Source of the DNA: CAITUY01 sp964611575
GTDB lineage: Bacteria; Verrucomicrobiota; Kiritimatiellia; CAIKKV01; CAITUY01
NCBI GenBank assembly: GCA_964611575.1
Contig: CAZTAJ010000007.1
Coordinates: 1-64,000, forward strand
Length of the DNA stretch: 64,000 nt
Direction: 5' to 3'
Below the pieces are notes generated by a model. That model did not search any database. It was not told the DNA's origin and saw only the letters and a program-made list of their open reading frames with translations. The stretch's first letter is position 1; every line of letters starts with the position of its first letter. Both the position numbers and the translations under genes were made by a program. Shown in pieces: positions 43,740-51,326 of the stretch.

Positions 43740-44859
43740 ACCCGGAATCCCGCGCCGCGATTTCCTGGCGGCCGGGGTTGCCTGCGCCGGGCTGGCCTGC
43801 GGACGCGCCTGGGCGGATCCCAACCGGGCAAGGACGCTCCCGGCCACCCCGCCTCACGAGGCCCAATTCTACGAGATGCTGGATGATAAGTCCGTGCGCT
43901 GCGGGCTCTGTCCACGACATTGCAGGGTGCCTGACGGCCGGCGCGGTTACTGCCGCGTCAGAGAGAATCGCGGCGGCCGGTACGTAACACTCGTGTACGG
44001 ACAGTGCTGCAGCGCCAACCTCGACCCTGTTGAAAAGAAGCCATTTTTCCATGTTTACCCCGGGACGAAGGCCTTTTCGATCGCCACAGTCGGGTGCAAC
44101 ATCCACTGCAAGTTCTGCCAGAACTGGGACATCTCGCAGGCCAACCCGGAAGACACCGCCACGCCCTACCGCCGCCCGGAGGAGATCGCCGAGGCGGCCG
44201 CGACATCGGGTGCCAGGACTCTGGCCTACACTTACAGCGAGCCGACCATCTTCTACGAGTACATGGCCGACTGCGCCCGCGCCGCACAGAACCGCGGAAT
44301 CGACAGCCTAGTCGTCTCCAACGGCTTCATCGCCGAGGCTCCGCAGAGAGCCTTGATCCCGCTGGTGAAGGCCGTGAAGGTCGATCTCAAGGCCTTTAAC
44401 CCGTCGTTCTACAGCGAGGTGTGCGATGGCATGCTTGAACCGGTGCTGGCCAGCCTGAAACGCCTGGCCGTCTCAGGCGTGTGGATCGAGATCGTCTGCC
44501 TGCTGATCCCCACCCTGAACGACAACCCCGACGAAACGCGACGCATGGCCGCCTGGGTGGCGAAAGAGCTCGGACCCCACGTCCCTCTGCATTTCACCCG
44601 CTACCACCCGACCTACCGGCTGAAGAATCTCCCGCCTACTCCTGCGGAGACGCTGCTCAGAGCCCGAGCCATCGCCATGGAAGAAGGCTGCCGATTTGTC
44701 TACTCGGGCAACGTCCCCGGACTGGAAGGGCAGGACACGATTTGCCCCGCGTGCAAGAAGCCGGTGGTTCGGCGGTACGGCAACCGAGTACTCGAGAACA
44801 CACTCAAAGCCGGCGCTTGCGGGGCCTGCGGCGCCGTCATTCCCGGCGTATGGGGGTGA
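43723..44859 (+). CDS. amrS: AmmeMemoRadiSam system radical SAM enzyme with Tat-type signal
   Basis: 378 residues, AGGCGG just before the ATG. The N-terminus reads as a twin-arginine signal (IPRRDFLAAGVACAGLACG ending near AWA). The mature part has an extra Cys set (CGLCPRHCRV ... GYCRV), then the radical SAM motif GCNIHCKFCQN near residues 124-132, and KVDLKAF and LTLNDNPDE-like segments of the AmrS/PflA-type family. A C-terminal zinc-ribbon-like part has CPACKKP and CGACGAV. Biochemical role of the family is unknown. It converges with the next gene, overlapping it by 23 bases. Confidence 0.9.
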   Translation: MSPNAKPGIPRRDFLAAGVACAGLACGRAWADPNRARTLPATPPHEAQFYEMLDDKSVRCGLCPRHCRVPDGRRGYCRVRENRGGRYVTLVYGQCCSANLDPVEKKPFFHVYPGTKAFSIATVGCNIHCKFCQNWDISQANPEDTATPYRRPEEIAEAAATSGARTLAYTYSEPTIFYEYMADCARAAQNRGIDSLVVSNGFIAEAPQRALIPLVKAVKVDLKAFNPSFYSEVCDGMLEPVLASLKRLAVSGVWIEIVCLLIPTLNDNPDETRRMAAWVAKELGPHVPLHFTRYHPTYRLKNLPPTPAETLLRARAIAMEEGCRFVYSGNVPGLEGQDTICPACKKPVVRRYGNRVLENTLKAGACGACGAVIPGVWG

Positions 44860-47092
44860 ACGGTTCGCACCCGATGCACGCCAGGCAGCACAGCACGACC
44901 GTAACCCCGCAAGCACCGGTGATGCCGGCCACCGGCACCAGCACAACACCGCCTAGCAACGCCCCGAGCATGGAACCGCCATAATCCGCCACATCCGTCC
45001 ATGCCGCCGCCTGCCCCGCATCCATCCCCCGGGCGCGCAGCATGCCGGCGACCACGACGAACTGCGCAGCCACCACCGCACCCGTCAAGGCAAGCATGCC
45101 CCCGATCCACACGGCCGGGCGCGGCACCGTCATGAGTGCCGATCCGTTCCAGGCCAGTGCGGCCGCCAGTGCGGCGAGCGCCAGCAGCAGAACCGTCGCC
45201 ACCCCACGGGCCACACGCTCCGAGGCAGATTCCAGCCGACTGGCCGCACATGCCCCCAATGCCGACCCGCCCATAAACAGCGCCACCAGAAGACCATACT
45301 GAACGTACAGATATCCCTGGATGCCCTGAATCAGATACAGGAGGATAACCTCAAGCGTCACACCCCCGAACCCGGTCGCCACCATCGCCACCACGGCTCT
45401 CCGCCGTCGCAACGGTGGCACGGCCCACACCAGCGCCGCGACCAGCACACACATGCCCGTGATCAGCGTGCCGGGCCGAATGCCCTCCAGGACATTCAAT
45501 ACCCGGTCCACTCCCGATGCGCTGAACCGGCTCCAAAGCACGAGGGACTGGCGATACGTCACCGGCCGCCACAGGGTATTGACCGGCACGGCCGCGCTTT
45601 GCAGGCTGCGCTCCACGATGCGAATCTTGGCGGGATCAAGTTCGTCGGCATCAAGCAGGTATTCCGGGCGATAGTAGCGGGTCGGAACAGGCGCGGCCAG
45701 GCTGCGCCGGTAAAGCGTATCCCGGTCAACGGTCAGCGAACTCTCACGGGCACCCGCGACCAACTGCAGCGGGCTTCCCGCGGTGACCCGCACCGTATCG
45801 AATACCGTCGCCAAGGTTCGGTAGACGCTGGCGGCCACACGGCGCGCATCGGGTCCCAGACGTTCTGAAGCCTCCACCGAGGTCCATACCACACCGTCTG
45901 GCGCCAGACGCGCCTTGACCGCTTCGTAGAACTCGCGGGTGAAGAATCGGTTGGAGGCGCCGCTGAGGGGTTCCGGCGCGCGAATGATGATGAGATCGAA
46001 AACTTCACGACTCTGGCGCACGAAGAGCGGGCCATCCTCATGAAGGGACCGTACCCGCGAATCGCACAGCACCGCCGCCATCTGGTCCGGAACCACACGC
46101 CGGAGCAGTCGTTTGATCCCAGGATCGAGTTCAACGTGAACGACCCGTTCCACCGGATACTTCAACAGCTCCGGTACATCCGCCGTTGGATCGCCGCCCA
46201 GCAGCAGGATTCTTCTGGCGGAAGGATGCTGGGCCATGATGGGATGCAAGGCGTGCTCCGCGGCAATCGGGTCAGGCAGGCTGAACAACACGTGACCATC
46301 GCCATACAGGGTGAACTGCCCGGCCCGTTCCACGAGTTGGAGATTCTGGTAACGGGTGTCAACGGAAGCGACCATCCGCCACGGTTCTGCCGTCATCGCC
46401 CCAATTCCCTGAAGGCGCCAGGCGGCGGTGCGCGATTCCAGCGCAGTCCAGCATGGCGGACATAGCCCGGCCGCCAGCGTCAATCCGGCCAGCACGCCCA
46501 GCATCCGTCGCGGAAGCCCCTGTGCCGTGATGGCCGCCGCATAGACGAAGACGGCGGCGCCCAGGGACATGATCTGCCAGGCATTCAGGCAACCGGCCAG
46601 GACGAACGTCATCAACAGGCCTCCCAGCATCGACCCGATGGCCTCGGCGGCGTAGAGCCGGCTGATGGCGCGCCCGTGGCCACGCCGCGCCAATGCCTCG
46701 CAGCCCGGCGGCAGCAATCCGCCCACGGCCAGACACACGGGGAAGATAACGATGGCTGTAAGACCGGCGGTTGCGGCCAACGAGAGATACTCCCCCGCCC
46801 CCACACCAAGAATGTGACGCGCGCCGCGAATCAGGAGCACGGCCAGGGGGAGCCATCCGGCAAGCAACCCCAATCCCACGGCAACACCGCCCGGCAACCG
46901 CCGGCCGGTCAGCCGCGCCGCCGCGCGGCGCCCCACCCCGGCACCGACCGCCACCGCGGCCAGCCACAGTCCCAGCATCAAGCCGATCGTCAATTCATTG
47001 CCGGAACAGACTGCCAGCAGTTCGCGGGTGAGCACCGCCTGCGCCAGCAGGGCGCCAAACCCGACCGCCAGCATGACAACGATGATGTCCAT
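44837..47092 (-). CDS. Membrane protein with spermidine-synthase-like domain
   Basis: 751 residues. Seven or so hydrophobic segments at the N-terminus (to about residue 215), a central soluble domain resembling spermidine synthase (NLQLVERAGQFTLYGDGHVLFS, LLLGGDPTADVPELLKYPVERVVHVELDP, then FDLIIIRAPEPLSGASNRFFTREFYE), and a second membrane block from about 540. Fused membrane/spermidine-synthase-like proteins are common in bacteria but rarely assigned a reaction. The glycine motif is GGDPTAD rather than canonical GGGDG, so aminopropyl transfer is uncertain. It sits between the two AmmeMemoRadiSam genes. Confidence 0.82.
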   Translation of the reverse strand: MDIIVVMLAVGFGALLAQAVLTRELLAVCSGNELTIGLMLGLWLAAVAVGAGVGRRAAARLTGRRLPGGVAVGLGLLAGWLPLAVLLIRGARHILGVGAGEYLSLAATAGLTAIVIFPVCLAVGGLLPPGCEALARRGHGRAISRLYAAEAIGSMLGGLLMTFVLAGCLNAWQIMSLGAAVFVYAAAITAQGLPRRMLGVLAGLTLAAGLCPPCWTALESRTAAWRLQGIGAMTAEPWRMVASVDTRYQNLQLVERAGQFTLYGDGHVLFSLPDPIAAEHALHPIMAQHPSARRILLLGGDPTADVPELLKYPVERVVHVELDPGIKRLLRRVVPDQMAAVLCDSRVRSLHEDGPLFVRQSREVFDLIIIRAPEPLSGASNRFFTREFYEAVKARLAPDGVVWTSVEASERLGPDARRVAASVYRTLATVFDTVRVTAGSPLQLVAGARESSLTVDRDTLYRRSLAAPVPTRYYRPEYLLDADELDPAKIRIVERSLQSAAVPVNTLWRPVTYRQSLVLWSRFSASGVDRVLNVLEGIRPGTLITGMCVLVAALVWAVPPLRRRRAVVAMVATGFGGVTLEVILLYLIQGIQGYLYVQYGLLVALFMGGSALGACAASRLESASERVARGVATVLLLALAALAAALAWNGSALMTVPRPAVWIGGMLALTGAVVAAQFVVVAGMLRARGMDAGQAAAWTDVADYGGSMLGALLGGVVLVPVAGITGACGVTVVLCCLACIGCEPFTPIRRE

Positions 47093-47113
47093 TGGATACG
47101 ACTTGAGTAGCCC

Positions 47114-47197
47114 GAATTCAGGAGTCAGGAGTCAGAATCCGTAATTGAACAACACGGAATCTTCCTTCTGATTCCTGGATTCTGAATTCTGACTACT
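47114..47197. repeat. Degenerate 7-bp-period tandem repeat, intergenic
   Basis: Twelve consecutive 7-base units, many of the form GAATTCA, GGAGTCA, GGATTCT or GAATTCT. The left half (GGAGTCA type) and right half (GATTCCT / GAATTCT type) are roughly complementary, so the block can fold into an imperfect hairpin. It fills nearly all of the space between the Memo-AMMECR1 gene and the spermidine-synthase-like gene and runs across the former's stop codon. Confidence 0.75.
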
Positions 47198-48767
47198 TGG
47201 CTTTATCGATGGCCGGTTCCTCAAAGGCAAACACCGTGAACACGTGGAGTTCGGTGGCGGGGTCCTTCCAGGCGGCGGATTCGAGATGGGCTTTCTGACG
47301 GCAGAGTTCGTCCAGGAAATCCTCCTTGGTCGAAAAGTGCTCCCATACCTGCGGCAGAAACAACCCGCTGCGCCACCCCTTCCGCACGAGAACGCCATGT
47401 TCATGTTCGCGGATTTCAGCGGCGCTTTTCACGCGACGCATTGGCGAAAGCACGGAAATCTCGATGTGGGTGCGCGGTAACTCGGCCGCCGTGAGGGTGG
47501 GGAAGCGATTGTCTTCCACCGCGGCCGCCACCGCCAGGCGCGCCACCGCCAGATACAACGGATCGCGCGGCTCGGTGGTCCCGATGCACCCGCGCAGTTG
47601 CCCCTTCTGCGTGAGTGTGACGAACACCGCGCCCGGAGCCGTAAGCTCCCCCTCGGGCACCTCAAATTGGGCGGCTTTGCCCGTTTTGAGCTGCGACTCG
47701 ATCGCCTGGCGGGCAATGTCGAGCAGTCGTTTCTGACTCGCATCGGTGAGCCGAAACGGTTCGTGCCCGACCGGATTCGTTTGGTTTGTCATGGTGCCTC
47801 CTGTTGCCTGCGTTGATGTGTCTGTTGCCGCCCCTCCCCCGGCACCGCCGGATTCAAAGAACCCGATGGCCGCATACGAGACTGAGTTTTCATAGTCGTC
47901 CACGACATCGCCCGACATGGCCAGGCCCAACACCTGTCCGTGGACAAGATGCGCCTGGCTCCTCAGGGTTGCCATCAGGACCCGAATCGGGTTCTGCCCG
48001 CAGATCGTGTCATGCGTCTCACGGCAACGCCGGTCGAATCCGGCCAGGTCCAGCGCCGCAACGCGTGACGCGGCCTCGGATAACCAGGCTTTCAGCGTGG
48101 CCTCCCGATCCGTCGTAAAGGGCACAAAATCATAGTTGGGCCCATAGTGGGTGAAGTCCGAAGACGCCACCATCAAGGTCCCCGTGCCTGCGTAAGCGGC
48201 CAGCGCACCGGCCACGCAGGCGACGGTCTGCGCCTCCATTGCCCCGCAAATCAGCGGCACCAACCGGAACGGTCCCACGGCGCGTTGCAGCAACGGTAGA
48301 TGGACCTCAATCGCATGTTCCTGACGGTCCGCCCCGGCCGCCTCCGTGAAACCCGGCATGCCCCGCAATGCGCTGCACACGGCCTGATCAACCGGCACAT
48401 TGCCCAGCGGGGTCCGATAGGCCGTCAATGCGGCATCGGGCAGCGACACGCCTGCAAAAGCAGCGCGATGGCTGGGCGCCAGGATGAAGATGCGATCCAC
48501 CTGCCCGGTCGTCAGCCGTCGATAGACACCGGCGGCGCACCGGCCGGAGTAGACATAACCGGCGTGGGGCGCCACGGCCGCCACCAAGCGCCCGGTCACC
48601 GCAGGCGAAACGGCGGAATGCAGCAATCCATCGACCTGCACCTCCAATGCCACCGGCAGGCGTTCGTAAAAGGCGCCCGCCACGGCGGGCGGACGCACAT
48701 CGGCCGAACCGGTCATGACGCACACCGCTGCCGCCACGATTCCAACGAGGCATGAATGCGTTTGCAT
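47193..48767 (-). CDS. Exported Memo-AMMECR1 fusion (AmmeMemoRadiSam proteins B and A)
   Basis: 524 residues from the ATG at 48767, which has AGGAGG at ideal distance; an ATG 6 bases earlier abuts the site. A signal peptide (CLVGIVAAAVCVMTGSADV) leads into a Memo domain (to about residue 295) with VAPHAGYVYSG, EHAIEVHLPLLQ and SSDFTHYGPNYD. After a Gly/Thr-rich linker comes an AMMECR1 domain (about 330-524) with GQLRGCIGTTEPRDPLYLAV, VEDNRFPTL and FLPQVWEHFSTKEDFL. These two and AmrS form the conserved AmmeMemoRadiSam trio; here two are fused and exported. Confidence 0.9.
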   Translation of the reverse strand: MQTHSCLVGIVAAAVCVMTGSADVRPPAVAGAFYERLPVALEVQVDGLLHSAVSPAVTGRLVAAVAPHAGYVYSGRCAAGVYRRLTTGQVDRIFILAPSHRAAFAGVSLPDAALTAYRTPLGNVPVDQAVCSALRGMPGFTEAAGADRQEHAIEVHLPLLQRAVGPFRLVPLICGAMEAQTVACVAGALAAYAGTGTLMVASSDFTHYGPNYDFVPFTTDREATLKAWLSEAASRVAALDLAGFDRRCRETHDTICGQNPIRVLMATLRSQAHLVHGQVLGLAMSGDVVDDYENSVSYAAIGFFESGGAGGGAATDTSTQATGGTMTNQTNPVGHEPFRLTDASQKRLLDIARQAIESQLKTGKAAQFEVPEGELTAPGAVFVTLTQKGQLRGCIGTTEPRDPLYLAVARLAVAAAVEDNRFPTLTAAELPRTHIEISVLSPMRRVKSAAEIREHEHGVLVRKGWRSGLFLPQVWEHFSTKEDFLDELCRQKAHLESAAWKDPATELHVFTVFAFEEPAIDKAK

Positions 48768-48899
48768 GGCCATCCCTCCTGCGCACAGCATACACCGACA
48801 CCGACGGGCATCAAGACTGGAGGCCATTCGACGCGCAACTCCATCCTTTCCTCTCCATCGGCTCGTGCTAGACTGCGCCCTATCCAGCGGGAGGCGAGC

Positions 48900-49166
48900 A
48901 TGAAACAACACAGTCACATCATCATCGGCATTCACATCACAGACCGGGTCAAGCGGGCGGCCGCCGTACAGAAAGTGTTCACACAGTTTGGCGTACACAT
49001 CAAGACGCGCCTCGGCTTGCACGATCTCACCGCATCATCGTCTTCACCAAATGGGATCATTATTCTCGAGATGGTGGGCAACGAACGTCAGTGTCTGTCC
49101 ATCCTCAAGAGACTCACCGCCATCCCCGGCGTGGAAGCAAAGAAGATGGTCTTCAGCCACGACTGA
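48900..49166 (+). CDS. TM1266-like ACT-fold regulator
   Basis: 88 residues from the ATG at 48900 with GGGAGG before it. The sequence (IIIGIHITDRV, FTQFGVHIKTRLGLHD, GIIILEMVGNERQCLSILKRLTAIPGVEAKKMVF) follows the ferredoxin-like ACT pattern of the TM1266 / iron-only-hydrogenase system regulator family. No hydrogenase gene is in the window, so the role is open. It is divergent from the Memo-AMMECR1 gene. Confidence 0.75.
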   Translation: MKQHSHIIIGIHITDRVKRAAAVQKVFTQFGVHIKTRLGLHDLTASSSSPNGIIILEMVGNERQCLSILKRLTAIPGVEAKKMVFSHD

Positions 49167-49402
49167 AGCGACTGTTTGCGGGCTCAAGGTTCGCCGTCGT
49201 CAGCGTCGTGTACAGGGGTCCCCCGGGCCTCACTTCGCTGCGCATGAGGTGGATCGCGTTGACTTGGACAATTCCATAAGAACGGTCTGCATGGGTATGC
49301 AGCCAGCGCCATGCGCACGGGGTCACCCATATCCACGGCAACAAGTGCGCGAACGGTGTCGGCTGGGGCATTCATGACGCGTTCGAATGCGTGCGTCACC
49401 GC
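49153..49402 (-). pseudogene. Frameshifted gene remnant
   Basis: Two minus-strand frames look protein-like in tandem. The first, just after the stop of the DHS-like gene, reads DAVTHAFERVMNAPADTVRALVAVDMGDPVRMALAA. After about base 49290 the sense appears to switch to another frame, SYGIVQVNAIHLMRSEVRPGGPLYTTLTTANL, ending at 49153. Neither part has a recognised family. I read it as one broken reading frame; a coincidence of open frames is the alternative. The 243 bases between 49167 and 49409 hold nothing else. Confidence 0.35.
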
Positions 49403-49409
49403 ATCGGGC

Positions 49410-50591
49410 TCACTCCTTGTCCAGCCGCGTGCTCAGCGCAAGCAGGAACTCGCGGTTATCCAAAGAAATATAACGCATGACACCGCCCATGCGACTGAAG
49501 GTCTTGCAGTACCGAAGGTAGTAGGCCGGATTATCCATGGGAGGTTCGCCGTCCCTCTGCCAGTCCCAACGTGACTCGGCCAGGTCAACGACCGCGATGA
49601 AGTGCCGGTCAATCCGTGCGCCTTGCTGAAGGCTGAGGTTCTGCGCCATGGATAGCGCCTTCTCGAAAATCATCGGCGACATGACGGCCGAGCCCACCGA
49701 CAGGTACACGCCATCCTGAATGCGGCTGACATTGTGCGCGAACGCCAGGAAGTCCCGTTCTGCCGTGCGCCCAATCGCCGCGCCATGATTCATCGGGTGA
49801 TTGTAAATGATGTCGTGCCCGAACATGGGATGCCCCGTGAAGGGCACCCCCAGGCGATACGCCGCGGCCTGCGCGCTGCAGGCTTTGTGGGGATGCGACA
49901 CGGCCATCCACCCCGTTTTCAAACCGAACTGCCGGATGACGCCAAGCAGGTCGAGCGCCGCCGCCGCGCGATCCAGAGGATCAACGGGTGATGGGTGTTG
50001 GGTGTCAGGTGATATGTCCTGCTTGTTCCCATCATCCTCCCTCCGGCCACCTCCCACCTCCCACCTCCCACCTGCTTCCCGCAGCTCCGCCTCCGCGGGA
50101 ATCCGCAGCCCCTCCTGCTCGATAAGCTTGCCGACCGCCTCTCCGTACCCGAGCCCTTCATAGGCGCCAACGACAATGGCCAGATTGATGAAAAAGCCGG
50201 TTTCCTTCCAGATCCCGAACTCTCCCCTTTCCACACCCCCGCGCACGTCTTCACTGCTCATGCCCTGGTAGGCAAACTCCCAGTCATGGATGATGCCCGC
50301 CCCGTTGGTAGCCAGGTGAGTCACCCACCCGCGCTCCATAAGCCGAATCAGGACCGGCGCCAGCCCGTTCTTGATGGTATGGGCGCCAAACGCAAGGATC
50401 ACCGGCCGCCCGGCCAAGCGAGCCGCCTTGATGCGATCGGCGACCTCCGCGATCACGGCCAGTTTATCGGCCGGCAATGCCCCGACCGGATGATCGGCCG
50501 ACACGAAGTTGGTCGCGACACACAGTTTGTTCTGGCGCGAACCAAGTGGTTTGATGCCCAAGGCGTGACGGTCAAGTTGCGGATAAGGCAT
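49410..50591 (-). CDS. Deoxyhypusine-synthase-like protein of unknown function
   Basis: 393 residues. The frame shows a Rossmann-type pattern with VILAFGAHTIKNGLAPVLIRLMERGWVTHLATNGAG, IHDWEFAYQGMSSEDVRGGV, GIWKETGFFINLA and GHPMFGHDIIYNHPMNHGAAIGR. I place it tentatively near the deoxyhypusine synthase superfamily; the substrate in bacteria is unknown. Residues about 171-200 (GGRWEVGGGRREDD and the rest) are encoded by a 7-bp-period repeat block and look like an in-frame insertion between two otherwise normal regions. It lies 3 bases after the vapC stop on the same strand. Confidence 0.65.
   Translation of the reverse strand: MPYPQLDRHALGIKPLGSRQNKLCVATNFVSADHPVGALPADKLAVIAEVADRIKAARLAGRPVILAFGAHTIKNGLAPVLIRLMERGWVTHLATNGAGIIHDWEFAYQGMSSEDVRGGVERGEFGIWKETGFFINLAIVVGAYEGLGYGEAVGKLIEQEGLRIPAEAELREAGGRWEVGGGRREDDGNKQDISPDTQHPSPVDPLDRAAAALDLLGVIRQFGLKTGWMAVSHPHKACSAQAAAYRLGVPFTGHPMFGHDIIYNHPMNHGAAIGRTAERDFLAFAHNVSRIQDGVYLSVGSAVMSPMIFEKALSMAQNLSLQQGARIDRHFIAVVDLAESRWDWQRDGEPPMDNPAYYLRYCKTFSRMGGVMRYISLDNREFLLALSTRLDKE
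49989..50079. repeat. 7-bp-period repeat inserted in frame in the DHS-like gene
   Basis: Thirteen consecutive 7-base units: TGATGGG and TGTTGGG types on the left and three successive TCCCACC units on the right, with weaker units between. It is translated as a Gly/Arg/Glu-rich then Asp/Pro-rich loop. The arrangement (G-rich left half, C-rich right half) parallels the intergenic copies. Confidence 0.8.
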
Positions 50592-50594
50592 GGT

Positions 50595-51008
50595 TCACTC
50601 CGCGGGAGGTGACACTTGTTGCACGACCAGCGCGACCTGGCCCTTGAGCCGGATAAGATCGAAATGCCGGTCGCAACACAACACCGGCACCTTGCGATCA
50701 CAGGCCACAGCGGCAATCAGAATGTCATCGCGCGGGACAACCGTTCCGTTCCGCCTCAAGGCACACTCCAACTGCGCCGCCTGCACCCAGTCGGCCGCCC
50801 CGAACGGCAGCCTCACGCATAGGTCCAGCGTATCCCGAACAAGCGCAATCTCGCTGTCCTGGCGGGCGCCGACCAGCAACTCGAAAAGCACCGGACACGT
50901 ATACGCCGCCGTATCGTCATTCAGCGCCGCTGCCACATGGCGCTTGGCCGCCGGATTACCTTGCCTGCGAAAGAAATGGATCCAGGCGGAAGTGTCAATG
51001 AGGATCAT
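50595..51008 (-). CDS. vapC: VapC-type PIN-domain toxin
   Basis: 137 residues. PIN-domain RNase with the conserved acidic set visible: MILIDTSAWIHFF (Asp5), LFELLVGAR (Glu43), PRDDILIAAVA (Asp about 94) and CCDRHFDLI near the end. Its start overlaps the antitoxin's end by 14 bases, the normal vapBC arrangement. Targets are unknown, commonly tRNA or rRNA in this family. Confidence 0.93.
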   Translation of the reverse strand: MILIDTSAWIHFFRRQGNPAAKRHVAAALNDDTAAYTCPVLFELLVGARQDSEIALVRDTLDLCVRLPFGAADWVQAAQLECALRRNGTVVPRDDILIAAVACDRKVPVLCCDRHFDLIRLKGQVALVVQQVSPPAE

Positions 51009-51210
51009 ACGCGGCGGCGGCCTCCAATTCCTCGTTGGTCGTCGAATAGTCGCTCTTGCCTTCCATGACGCACTGGATCAACCGGCGTTTCCTGACATTG
51101 CGCAGGTAGTCGTGAAGGGCCTGGCAGACGGCTGGCGATTTCTTCGACACACCCGTCAGATGCTGAATCGAACGCATCGTTCTATCATCAATGTTTACAG
51201 TAATCCTCAT
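50995..51210 (-). CDS. vapB: VapB-type antitoxin
   Basis: 71 residues from the ATG at 51210, with GAGGGA upstream; a frame start 21 bases earlier is less favoured. The N-terminus MRITVNIDDRTMRSIQHLTG suggests a ribbon-helix-helix DNA-binding domain, followed by the toxin-wrapping tail. Type 2 (VapB of the RHH class) is likely. It overlaps vapC by 14 bases. Confidence 0.88.
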   Translation of the reverse strand: MRITVNIDDRTMRSIQHLTGVSKKSPAVCQALHDYLRNVRKRRLIQCVMEGKSDYSTTNEELEAAAAYDPH

Positions 51211-51228
51211 CGTCCATTCCCTCATATA

Positions 51229-51263
51229 CAATCAAAGTTATCATCTTTTATGGCATTTGATTG
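51229..51263. promoter_or_regulatory. Inverted repeat upstream of vapBC
   Basis: CAATCAAA (51229-51236) and its exact complement TTTGATTG (51256-51263), 19 bases apart in an AT-rich stretch directly before vapB. It is a plausible operator for the VapB/VapC complex. Confidence 0.5.
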
Positions 51264-51326
51264 CATCATCGTCAAGCATGAGAACAATTCCCCGGCAGAC
51301 AGGGTCGCCACAACGGAACGTTGTTC

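Noticed and set aside
49989..50079. The C-rich tandem units as a CRISPR array
   Set aside because: Units are 7 bases with no spacers, and no cas gene is present.
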